A stretch of DNA of 64,000 nt from Rhizobium sp. CFBP 8762 (GTDB taxonomy: Bacteria; Pseudomonadota; Alphaproteobacteria; Rhizobiales; Rhizobiaceae), in assembly GCF_014841565.1 (NCBI RefSeq), contig NZ_JACYUD010000004.1, positions 170,658-234,657 on the forward strand, read 5' to 3'. Under the pieces are notes generated by a model. The model worked only from the letters and a program-made list of their open reading frames with translations, made no database searches and was not told where the DNA came from. Below are positions 56,438 through 64,000 of the stretch, one piece after another. Position 1 is the stretch's first letter. Each line of letters begins with the position of its first letter. A program made the position numbers and the translations under genes.

Positions 56438-57333
56438 GTTCAGTTACGATTAATACTAGAACAGGCACGGGAGAAACAGCAACGTTGAAGGCTTATAGCT
56501 CATTTGAGCCCTATGAGCTCACCGACTATCTCGACGCAATGGCGAATGTATTACCCGGCATCGCGATTTTAGTCGAGCGTATGCCTACTTCGGTGTTAAC
56601 GGATCGACTCATCCAAGAACGCGATCACCCTGTCGCTGACCTAATACTAGGTTGGTCGGACACGGCATCTAAAACCAAGGGATTGGCTTCGATCGTATCG
56701 AACCGACTTGGGAGAGGCGACGGCTACGTCAGGCCTACAGGATTTTCTACCGCCTTTGTCTTGGACGCCAAAGTGCTTTCGTCGATCGGGAAAGACGTTT
56801 CCACATGGGAAGATCTCGCAGATCCATCGCTAAAGAATCGGGTTTATTTCCCAAACCCAGCGATCTCTGGTGCTGGGTTTCTCGCACTAAACACAATTTT
56901 GCAGGCTTACGGCGACCAAGAGTCCACTTGGAGCCTGCTCCGCTCGATTTGCAACAACGTCGCCGAGTTCCCTGGCTCAGCTTGGCGTGCCGCCGAAGCA
57001 GTAGGCGACGGCCAAGTTGCCGTTGGTGTCACCGTAAAGATTGCGGTTACCAAACGTTTGTCCCAGATGAACAGTTTGCAGCTATTGGAACCTTGCGATG
57101 TCGTGGGGTGCGAATCTGAAGTCTATGGTGAACTATCTAACTCGAAACAAGCTGTTGCAGTCAGTCACGTTTTACGGTGGCTTGAATCTCAAAGTGCGAT
57201 GGACCTCTTCTTAAAGCACAATAAAACTGTCCTCGCTGAAGCGGCCGATAATCTTTTTATGATCGATGCAGCTCGCGCCGCTTCGGAACGAGACCGCAAT
57301 GTTCTTCGATTTCAGTCAATGATGAAAGCATAA
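56434..57333 (+). CDS. Extracellular-solute-binding-like protein without signal peptide
   Basis: 299 residues resembling Fe3+/2-aminoethylphosphonate ABC binding proteins (LKAYSSFEPYELTDYLDAMA, DLILGWSDTA, DVSTWEDLADPSLKNRVYFP, GFLALNTILQAYG). The N-terminus is polar (MSSVTINTRTGTGETATLKA) with no hydrophobic export signal, and no ABC permease or ATPase is nearby. It may be a cytoplasmic ligand-binding or carrier protein. An in-frame upstream start at 56386 lies in the HAD gene and gives no signal either. Confidence 0.75.
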   Translation: MSSVTINTRTGTGETATLKAYSSFEPYELTDYLDAMANVLPGIAILVERMPTSVLTDRLIQERDHPVADLILGWSDTASKTKGLASIVSNRLGRGDGYVRPTGFSTAFVLDAKVLSSIGKDVSTWEDLADPSLKNRVYFPNPAISGAGFLALNTILQAYGDQESTWSLLRSICNNVAEFPGSAWRAAEAVGDGQVAVGVTVKIAVTKRLSQMNSLQLLEPCDVVGCESEVYGELSNSKQAVAVSHVLRWLESQSAMDLFLKHNKTVLAEAADNLFMIDAARAASERDRNVLRFQSMMKA

Positions 57334-57346
57334 ATGGAAAAATGGA

Positions 57347-57958
57347 ATGAATATAGAAACGCCAATTCAAAAAAAACGCACCGTCGAAATCCAGAATACG
57401 AAAGTCCTGGCGGACGACTGGGGCAAGCTGACGAAGTATGATGTCCGATTTACGCGATCAGACGGCAGTATTCAGGACTTCACACGGGAGACTTATGATC
57501 GCGGACACGGAGCGACAATTCTGCTTTACAACTCGGAACATAATACAGTGATCCTGACGAGTCAGTGGCGATTGCCTGCTTTTGTTACAGGACATAACGA
57601 CGATCTAATCGAGACCTGCGCAGGGCTTCTCGATGAACGTGATGCCATTTCAGCAATCCGCGAAGAGGCCGAAGAAGAGACAGGTGTGACTCTCTCAAAC
57701 GTCACGAAAATCGGCGAGATTTATATGAGCCCTGGATCTGTTACCGAACGCCTGCATTTTTTCATCGCGCCATATACTCAATCGATGAGGACCAGCGAAG
57801 GAGGCGGTGTTCTCAATGAGGGTGAGGACATCAAGGTAATGGAGTTGCGTTTTCGGGAGGCGCTGGCAATGATCGACGACGGGCGCATCATCGATGCGAA
57901 GACAATTATTTTGCTTCAGCACGCGGCGATAAAGGGTCTGTGTAAGCTTGTGGATTGA
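57347..57958 (+). CDS. NUDIX hydrolase 2 (NudK/ADP-ribose-type)
   Basis: 203 residues. Nudix box GLLDERDAISAIREEAEEET then GV is fully conserved, with SQWRLPAFVTGHNDDLIETC before it and GEIYMSPGSVTERLHFFIAP after, the SPG..E pattern of GDP-mannose or ADP-sugar pyrophosphatases. Could release a sugar phosphate from a nucleotide sugar. Lies 13 bases after the binding-protein gene and overlaps the transporter region start. Confidence 0.87.
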   Translation: MNIETPIQKKRTVEIQNTKVLADDWGKLTKYDVRFTRSDGSIQDFTRETYDRGHGATILLYNSEHNTVILTSQWRLPAFVTGHNDDLIETCAGLLDERDAISAIREEAEEETGVTLSNVTKIGEIYMSPGSVTERLHFFIAPYTQSMRTSEGGGVLNEGEDIKVMELRFREALAMIDDGRIIDAKTIILLQHAAIKGLCKLVD

Positions 57959-57969
57959 TGGGGACCGCG

Positions 57970-59163
57970 ATGACAAAAAACAAGCTTCGGCAGAAGCGAA
58001 AAATCACTAGGGATTTCTACACGGTTTACCTTTATTTCATGATGGCAATTTTGGGCTATAATCAGTCCATCCTTGGTTCTATTATGCCGTTTCTCCGTTA
58101 TGAAATGAACATGTCAAAAGCCGAGATTGGCTGGCACTTCAGTTCCTACGCGGCTGGATTATTCGTCGCGCCTTATCTAAATGCTTGGCTCTTTAGAGAG
58201 AAGTCAGCGACTAAGGCTTTGGTACCGAGTGCGCTGGTACTGGTGACGACGGCGGCGCTTTTTTCTGCACCCACCTACTCAATGATGCTATTTCTCGCGT
58301 TCGCGCTAGGTGTGGGCGTGGGAGCTGTTCAGATTTCCATACAAGAAGCAATCGCGAGCCATCATGGAGAAAACCAGAGTATAGCTGTTACGGAGGCATT
58401 CGTTTTCGGCGCTCTAGGAGTTTTTGTGGGACCACTTGTGATCGGAACGGTGTCGAGCTTCGGATTTGGATGGCGCGAAACAATGTTTGTTCCAGCGATA
58501 TTGCTAGGAATTTTGATGTTCTTCAGTCGAAAATTGCATCTACAGCATGAGGGTCAAGCGAAGGCATTGGTTCACCCCAAACCTACTACACAAGGAAAGG
58601 TCACCTTGCCAGTTCTAGTGCTTGTGGGAATGATTTTATTCGGTATCGCAACCGAATGGGGAATTGGCTTCTGGGGCGCTCAATTTCTCGAGGAAAAGCT
58701 AAATACTAGTCCGGAGACGGGCGTAACTCTGATGGCTGTCTTCTTCGGCGGAACTGTCTGTGGACGTATTCTGGTTAGCCGTCTTCTTGCGTTTTTTGAG
58801 GTCAACGTAACTCTCGTCGCAATGATCTTTCTGGGAGGCGCGAGCGTTCTTGCACTTTGGGCCGTACCACTATTCAGTGTTTCAATGGTTGCGTTAGCCC
58901 TTGCAGGGATGTGTCTTGGAAATTTCTTCCCTTTGATTTTGGCAACAGCGAACGAATATGCACCACAACACACCAGGGCAATCTCGGCAGGCGCAACGCA
59001 AGCCGTTGGGCTCGCACTTCTGACTGTTCCAATCCTCCTCGGACAACTCAGCGAGTCAATTGGTCTAGAAAATGCTTTGGGTCTTCTTTCTGCCCTACCG
59101 CTCTTGATGCTCTTGATGTTCGCAGTAGCAACAAGAATGAAAACGCGGCTTGCAAACTCTTAG
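57970..59163 (+). CDS. MFS transporter, probable exporter of the cluster product
   Basis: About 397 residues from ATG 57970 (GGGGA upstream; ATG 57958 also possible), twelve hydrophobic segments. Visible: VYLYFMMAILGYNQSILGSI, a loop with NAWLFREKSATK in the motif A region, LGVGVGAVQISIQEAIASHH, GIATEWGIGFWGAQFL, FGGTVCGRILVSRLLAFF, GMCLGNFFPLILATANEYAP. Last gene of the run. Export and self-protection are the expected roles by context. Confidence 0.85.
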   Translation: MTKNKLRQKRKITRDFYTVYLYFMMAILGYNQSILGSIMPFLRYEMNMSKAEIGWHFSSYAAGLFVAPYLNAWLFREKSATKALVPSALVLVTTAALFSAPTYSMMLFLAFALGVGVGAVQISIQEAIASHHGENQSIAVTEAFVFGALGVFVGPLVIGTVSSFGFGWRETMFVPAILLGILMFFSRKLHLQHEGQAKALVHPKPTTQGKVTLPVLVLVGMILFGIATEWGIGFWGAQFLEEKLNTSPETGVTLMAVFFGGTVCGRILVSRLLAFFEVNVTLVAMIFLGGASVLALWAVPLFSVSMVALALAGMCLGNFFPLILATANEYAPQHTRAISAGATQAVGLALLTVPILLGQLSESIGLENALGLLSALPLLMLLMFAVATRMKTRLANS

Positions 59164-59297
59164 TGTCTGTCCAAGAATGACATTTGCGAGGCGGAGTTGA
59201 GAGAAGAGCGGCAATCAGATTTTTGTATTTTGCGACAAGTAAGGGTGGGAACAAGGTCTGTTCCCACAGGCACGCCGCTTTTATCAACCAAAGACAG
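59164..59297. other. Spacer after the cluster
   Basis: 134 bases with no gene; GGAACAAGG...GTTCCCAC shows weak symmetry, but there is no clear terminator. Confidence 0.3.
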
Positions 59298-59750
59298 CTA
59301 CGGCAGATTTGATGGCGATGCCCCGTAATGGCTGCGGCGCATCTGGCCGCCTACAGCAACGCGAAATACCTGCTGCAACTGTAATGCAGGCGGGATTCGT
59401 GACCAGAGTGCCTTGGTACTTTCGTTGCCGCTTCGGCTCTTGCGAACCACTTGACCCGTCACGACGCGCTGGGACCAGCGAAAACCTATTTCGTGAAAAT
59501 ACAGGTCAGCGAGTTCCGGGCTGATGTGGTGAAAAACGCTGGCTATGGTTCGGCGAACCGTATCCCTCCGCCGAAGGCCGTCTGCCCCGATTTGCTGATT
59601 GGCTTTAAGTCCATGCCTTATGTCATTCGCTACAGTCATTTCCCCCATTGAGGTCTTACCGGCCGACCATTTTCGTCGCCGACGGGATTGGTCGGATGAA
59701 GAGAAGGTTCGGATCGTTGGTAACCATCCGGCCCAAGCCGCGGACCTCAT
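59298..59750 (-). pseudogene. IS1595-family transposase C-terminal remnant
   Basis: VRRTIASVFHHISPELADLY, FHEIGFRWSQRVVTGQVVRK, ALWSRIPPALQLQQVFRVAV matches the C-terminal block of IS1595-type transposases. The part upstream of residue ~60 is scrambled. The rest of the element is missing. Confidence 0.65.
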
Positions 59751-59897
59751 GATTTTGGCTCATCAGCGATGATGCGTTCGATCTTTTCTGGCCACCTATA
59801 TTACTACAGAAATCAAACTCCTTTCTTCCAACTTCTCGCCCACTGATACCGACGCTTACGCATCGGCTTCAAAGCAATGAAACGCTCACACGAGAAG

Positions 59898-59922
59898 CCA
59901 CACGATAGGTCGTGTGGTTTTT
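59898..59922. terminator. Strong rho-independent terminator
   Basis: CCACACGA and TCGTGTGG pair perfectly around TAGG and are followed by five T. It terminates plus-strand transcription, possibly that of the cluster 735 bases upstream. Confidence 0.75.
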
Positions 59923-60129
59923 AAATGTGACTGGCTCAATCCATTTATCAACACGCTACAGACGCACGTTAGGACAATTTCATGTATACATATTAAATAG
60001 GCATAGTGTGCTTTCGATCTTAACATCCTAGTTGACGTACCATGTAATGTTATTTTACGTTCACATCGTGTTGTCTTACTGTTGTGACTAGGACTACTGT
60101 CGTATCGTGTTTTCTCACCGTTGTTAAGA
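59923..60129. other. AT-rich gap
   Basis: 207 bases, AT-rich, probably the edge of the following IS481 remnant; nothing coding is seen. Confidence 0.3.
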
Positions 60130-61014
60130 TTTTAACAACCTTGCATGGGATCAATCAGAAGACCGTGGCGAAGCCGAGGAAGCGGACATCGCTGGCCGAT
60201 TTGCCAACCGGACGAGGGAGCCGCATTCGACAGTTCTGTCACTGGAGGAGGAAGCCACCATTGTCGCTTTTGGCAGGCACACGCTGCTTCCTTTTGACGA
60301 TTACCTTTATGCCCTTCAGCCGACAATCCCACATCTGACACGCTCGTCCTTACATCGATGCCTGCAGCGCCACGACATCTCCCGCCTGCCGGAGGTCGGG
60401 GGCGACAAGGAGCCGAAGAAGAAGTTCAAGAGCTATCCGATCGGTTACTTCCATGTCGATATTGCCGAGGTACAGACGGCCGAGGGCAAACTCTATCTCT
60501 TTGTGGCGATAGACCGGACATCCAAATTCGCCTTCGTCGAACTCTATGCCAAAGCCGGGAAGATGAATGCCGCCCAATTGCCTCACGCAATCTGATCGCC
60601 ACCGTGCCCTACAGCATCCACACCATCCTCACCGATAATAGCATCCAGTTCACCAATCAGGAGCGGCATAAATATGCCTTCCAGCATATCTTCGACCGGG
60701 TCTGTGACGAGAATAATATCGAACACCGGCTGACAAAGGTGAAGCACCCATGAACCAATGGGCAAGTCGAGCGAATGAACCGTACGATCAAGGAAGCGAC
60801 CGTCAAGCGCTTCCACTACAACGATCATGCGCAACTGAAAAAGCATTTCGCCGACTTCATCAAAGCCTACAATTTCGGGCGAAGGCTCAAGACGCTAAAG
60901 GGTCTCACGCCCTACGAATTTATCTGCAAACAATGGACTTTCGAACAGGATCGATTCATCATCGATCCAATCCAACAAATGCCGGGACTGAACACTTATA
61001 CGCCACCTTGCTGA
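60130..61014 (+). pseudogene. IS481-family transposase with multiple lesions
   Basis: Starts inside the N-terminal region (GINQKTVAKPRKRTSLADLP), shifts near 60220 to SLEEEATIVAFGRHTLLPFD, YPIGYFHVDIAEVQTAEGKL (first Asp), shifts near 60575 to RNLIATVPYSIHTILTDNSI (second Asp), then a TGA at 60751-60753 in KHP-stop-TNGQVERMN replaces the usual Trp codon just before the catalytic Glu. It ends with AYNFGRRLKTLKGLTPYEFI. Inactive. Confidence 0.88.
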
Positions 61015-61077
61015 TGTTGACTCTTTGGGCTTCCCAAATCGCGGTGAATCTGAATTTCTGGGGCAAAGCGGAGGTTT

Positions 61078-62140
61078 ATGATGCGATCCGGGATTTTGTT
61101 ACGTGAAGATTTTGATGGAGACCGTCTTCGGCGGCTGGCGCGGCAGACGAAGGATGCAGCCCCTAGGTGCGACGCTTGTTGGCGCTCGCCTCAATCTATG
61201 ATGGCGGCACGCGTTCAGATGCCGCCCGTCTCGGCAATGTCACGCTCCAGATTGTTCGGGACTGGGTCCTGCGCTTTAACGAACGCGGCCCCCAAGGTCT
61301 GGTCACTGGCAAGGCTCCCGGTCAACAGCCACGGATGAACGATCAGCAACGTGCGGCGCTGGCGCAGACCATAGAACGAGGCCCAACGCCCTATCTCGAC
61401 GGTGTCGTACGCTGGCGCCTGCGTGATCTGGCTCAGTGGCTGTGGGAGGAGTTTCGTGTGTCGGTGAGCGAACAGACGCTGAGCCGGGAGGTGCGTGCCA
61501 TGGGTTACCGCAAGCTCGCTGCCCGCCCCAAACATCATGAGCAGGACCCTCAAGCTATTGAGGACTTCAAAAAAGCTTCCTCACTGCAGTGGCAGAGATC
61601 GCAAACGGAGCCGCTCAAGGCAAGCCACTAGAAATCTGGTTTCAAGATGAAGCCCGGATCGGCCAGAAGAACAAGATCACCCGTCGCTGGCAAAACGAGG
61701 CTCCAGGCCGTCCGCCCCGCATGATCAACGCACGAGATCAGCCTATATCTTCGGGGCGATCTGCCAAAGCTCGGCAAGGCGGCCGCGCTGGTCATGCCAT
61801 GGTGTGACACCTACGCAATGACCCGGCATCTCGCCGAAATCGCCCGTCATGTCGATGATGGCGCGCACGCCATCCTCATCATGGATCAGGCTGGCTGGCA
61901 CATGTCCAACAATCTCGTCGTGCCGACAACATCACTATCCTGCCGTTGCCGCCCAAGTCGCCAGAGCTCAATCCCGTCGAAAACCTCTGGCACTTCATGC
62001 GCGAAAACTGGCTTTCAAACAGGATCTTCAAATCCTACGACGACATCGTCGCTCACTGCTGCGATGCCTGGCGAAAGCTCGAAAGCCAGCCATGGCGCGT
62101 CATGTCTACCGGACGCAGACAATGGGCGAATGGGTTTTGA
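61078..62140 (+). pseudogene. IS630-family transposase (third copy type), frameshifted
   Basis: Parts in different frames: LLALASIYDGGTRSDAARLG, NVTLQIVRDWVLRFNERGPQ, WRLRDLAQWLWEEFRVSVSE, YRKLAARPKHHEQDPQAIED; then LEIWFQDEARIGQKNKITRR, then YAMTRHLAEIARHVDDGAHA, ILIMDQAGWHMSNNLVVP, and last LPPKSPELNPVENLWHFMRE to the end. At least three frame changes. Inactive. Confidence 0.88.
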
Positions 62141-62439
62141 TCAATGAGGACGCGTATTAGAGGGCATCTTCGGGCGCAACGATAAGATTCTTACCCTAGC
62201 TTTAATAAAACCTAAATAGCTTTATATTCCTATAAGCACGTTATTTTCCGTTTGTGGAGGATATATACGCATGAACACCGAGTTCACCAATGTGGCTAAC
62301 TTTGCAACTTCCCGCCGATTGTGCAGTTCACCCGCAAATTGGTAAGAAAAATGATTGTGATTCATAGGAACAGAATGGCACCAAGTTGGTTCAGCTTGGA
62401 ACATAATGCTGCTCGTAAGGCGGATTGAGGCTGAGGGCG
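62141..62439. other. AT-rich spacer before the XRE regulator
   Basis: About 300 bases. Holds a possible 24-codon frame (62271-62345) and probably the regulator promoter; AT-rich in 62190-62260. Confidence 0.35.
62271..62345 (+). CDS. Possible 24-residue small protein or truncated start
   Basis: ATG with GGAGG about ten bases before it; the product MNTEFTNVANFATSRRLCSS then PANW has no recognised family. It may be a leader or the cut start of a larger lost gene. Confidence 0.2.
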   Translation: MNTEFTNVANFATSRRLCSSPANW

Positions 62440-62931
62440 ATGTCGGAAACGCGGGACCTAAAAAAATATAAGAATTCGAAAGGTTTAGTTGAGATCACCG
62501 ACGACGAAGTAGACCGAATGCTTTGTCGCCGGCCAGGTTTCGAAGGTATTGTGAGTTTCAAGGAAATGGACGAAAAGCTTGCAGTCTTTCTGCGCAAAGC
62601 TCGCGAAGACGAAAAACTCACTAGAGCAGACTTCGCTTCCATCGTCGGTCTCTCAACAGCCGTATACGGTCGCTATGAGCGTGCCTTCTCGAGGATTACA
62701 GTCACAAGGATGATCCACTTGTGCGAGCTTCTTGATTTTCAGCCGATCGACATGCTTTTTGCAGCCGCACCTCATCTTTACGGGCGTACGCCCGAGGAGG
62801 CGAAGGATCACCTCGAATTATCGCACCTTATACGAGGTCTACCGCATGAGACTGTCAGAAATCTTATCGGGATCGTCTCACGTATAACACCTGAGGATCG
62901 CCTTGATAAAGTGAAGACTGAAAACCGCTAG
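62440..62931 (+). CDS. XRE-family helix-turn-helix protein
   Basis: 163 residues from ATG 62440 with GAGGGC upstream. Residues about 45-105 form a helix-turn-helix (DEKLTRADFASIVGLSTAVY, GRYERAFSRITVTRMIHLCE, LLDFQPIDMLFAAAPHLYG). The N-terminal region (ITDDEVDRMLCRRPGFEGIV) is unrecognised. Convergent with the ArdC remnant, stops overlapping by four bases. A plasmid or phage-type regulator; target unknown. Confidence 0.75.
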   Translation: MSETRDLKKYKNSKGLVEITDDEVDRMLCRRPGFEGIVSFKEMDEKLAVFLRKAREDEKLTRADFASIVGLSTAVYGRYERAFSRITVTRMIHLCELLDFQPIDMLFAAAPHLYGRTPEEAKDHLELSHLIRGLPHETVRNLIGIVSRITPEDRLDKVKTENR

Positions 62932-63473
62932 GCGGCCTCCTTATTTCCTTCATCCTGCAAGCTGTAAAGATAGTCAGCAACGGCCTGAGCCTTAACAGCG
63001 GCTGTGACGATCGCACGCTTATCCTGGTTGAGAACCTTCAGCCAGCTTTCCAGATACGTCGCGATGTTGTCGCGTGGGTCGTGCTCGATGCCAAGGTCTG
63101 CGCATATGAAGGCTGCCGAGAGTTCGGCAACGAGCTCTTCCACGGCATAGGTTTCAGTCCCGAACCGGCAGGAAAGATTGCGATCTAGACGCTGTTTAGC
63201 GCCAGTCCAGTGACCGAGTTCGTGAAAAACCGTACTGCAAAGATGGATTCCACTTAGGAAGCGTTCACGTGCGGGCATCTCGATGTCGTTGGGATCTGGA
63301 CGATAGCAGGCGTGCTTGCCGTCGTAGGTAATCTTCGCGCCGGTTCGACCGATAAAGTCTTTGACATGCCCGAGGAGCGGCATAGAGCCTTCCGGAAAGT
63401 CTTCAATCGGGCTCTTGAAGCGGTCGGGTAGGCCATCAATCTGCTCGACGTTGAAGACGGTGTGTAAACTGCG
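62928..63473 (-). pseudogene. ArdC-type antirestriction protein, C-terminal part
   Basis: Reads TVFNVEQIDGLPDRFKSPIE from the IS edge at about 63473 and goes on through CSTVFHELGHWTGAKQRL with the zinc HExxH motif, YAVEELVAELSAAFICADLG and the normal C-terminus. The N-terminal ssDNA-binding domain (about half of the protein) is missing where an IS3 element begins. An internal Met at 63383 could start a metallopeptidase-only product, but that is not normal for the family. ArdC protects incoming plasmids. Confidence 0.85.
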
Positions 63474-64000
63474 CCGGGTTTGCCGGAGGCCATTTCGGTC
63501 AAGTTATGCGGCCATGGCTGGTTCGTCCAGCATGGCGTAATACCGGTCCTCGGCTTCGGCTGGCGGTATATTCCCGATAGGCTCCAGAAGCCGTCGATGG
63601 TTGAACCAATCGACCCATTCCAAGGTGGCGAACTCACCGCCTCGAAGCTGCGCCATGGTCCACGCCGATGAATGACTTCGGCCTTGTAGAGACCGTTGAT
63701 CGTTTCGGCGAGGGCGTTGTCGTAACTGTCGCCCACGCTTCCGACAGATGCCTCGATACCAGCTTCTGCCAATCGCTCGGAATAGCGAATGGACACGTAT
63801 TGAACGCCCCTATCCGAGTGATGCACGAGGCCGCCGCCATGAGCGGGACGCCGATCATGAAGTGCCTGCTCCAGCGCATCGAGGACGAAGCTTGCATGTG
63901 CTGTCCGGCTCGCCCGCCAGCCGACGATGCGACGAGCGAAGACGTCGATGACATCCGCGCAAATGCGTAGCATTTGTGTAAACGCGATTTTCTGCGCACG
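63474..64000 (-). pseudogene. IS3-family OrfB, frameshifted and cut by the window edge
   Basis: DDE integrase part: FARRIVGWRASRTAHASFVL, LVHHSDRGVQYVSIRYSERL (Asp), GDSYDNALAETINGLYKAEV (Glu). One G is missing near 63646 in the GCGGTG(G)AGTTCGCC stretch; the normal end WVDWFNHRRLLEPIGNIPPA continues in another frame. The end of the element, with CGCCGGGTTTGCCGGAGGC, meets the ArdC remnant at about 63473. The rest lies outside the window. Confidence 0.85.

Noticed and set aside
28245..60753. Four in-frame TGA codons (28245, 38701, 46365, 60751) in otherwise readable frames, suggesting TGA recoding as Trp or selenocysteine
   Set aside because: Three are in transposases that also carry frameshifts or active-site losses, and the residues replaced differ (Gly, Arg, Trp), so ordinary decay explains them. 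The intact genes of the window use TGA as a stop.
1..64000. tRNA, rRNA, riboswitch
   Set aside because: No cloverleaf, rRNA-like stretch or recognisable riboswitch core was found by eye; a dedicated covariance-model scan would be needed to exclude small ones.

Overview
The window looks like accessory DNA of an alphaproteobacterium, most likely Rhizobiales (Brucella/Ochrobactrum or Rhizobium group). The reasons are an RbsA-type inositol ABC system, an IolC kinase fused to a DUF2090 aldolase-like domain, an alphaproteobacterial-type plasmid RepA, and insertion sequences of the types common in that order. ParA/ParG-like partition genes, a RepA-like initiator, a decayed TraJ/MobC gene and a cut ArdC gene suggest that much of it is plasmid or integrated plasmid DNA. 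The taxonomic call is inference; no rRNA or tRNA gene was seen.

Layout. 1-3036 (minus strand): dTDP-rhamnose genes rmlD (cut by the window edge), rmlB, rmlC and an AT-rich family 2 glycosyltransferase. 3253-5099: a dead IS6-type transposase and a MazE/PIN toxin-antitoxin pair. 5360-21419 (plus strand): a long myo-inositol uptake and catabolism locus with a LacI-type regulator, two periplasmic binding proteins, ATPase, permease, two Gfo/Idh/MocA dehydrogenases, two TIM-barrel isomerases, iolC, iolD, iolE, iolB and a tautomerase; iolA is absent here. 21601-24767: serine recombinase, HNH protein, an Abi_2-like HEPN protein and a Fic protein.

24905-32689: plasmid backbone with traJ remnant, 10-bp repeat array, several antitoxin genes or remnants, parG/parA, repA and repeated ACTCA/TGAGT words. 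Here an IS3 element (27694-28980, 3-bp target duplication ATT) splits a parE toxin gene, and the IS is itself dead. 32760-38609: a complete Tn3-family transposon (39-bp ends, perfect 5-bp duplication TGTCT) carrying an AraC regulator, two VOC proteins and a DUF1801 protein. 38861-46436: nested mobile-element debris, with an IS630 element, a second Tn3-family element (40045-43815), the C-terminal end of a third Tn3 transposase, and dead IS5 and IS630 transposases.

46798-59163: thirteen tightly packed plus-strand genes, many with start/stop overlaps, bracketed by decayed transposases. They encode two NUDIX hydrolases, a Gfo/Idh/MocA oxidoreductase, three DegT/StrS-type PLP proteins (the middle one without the catalytic lysine), an FAD-dependent oxidoreductase, two HAD phosphatases, a fatty-acid-desaturase-like membrane enzyme, an MTA/nucleoside phosphorylase, a binding protein without a signal peptide, and an MFS transporter. 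I do not recognise this set as a described pathway. The oxidoreductase, aminotransferase, NUDIX and phosphatase set recalls amino-sugar (kanosamine-type) or 3'-aminonucleoside (puromycin-type) chemistry. This is the best candidate for an undescribed system.

59164-64000: remnants of IS1595, IS481 and IS630 transposases, a XRE-type regulator, the C-terminal part of ArdC, and an IS3 transposase that inserted into it and runs off the window.
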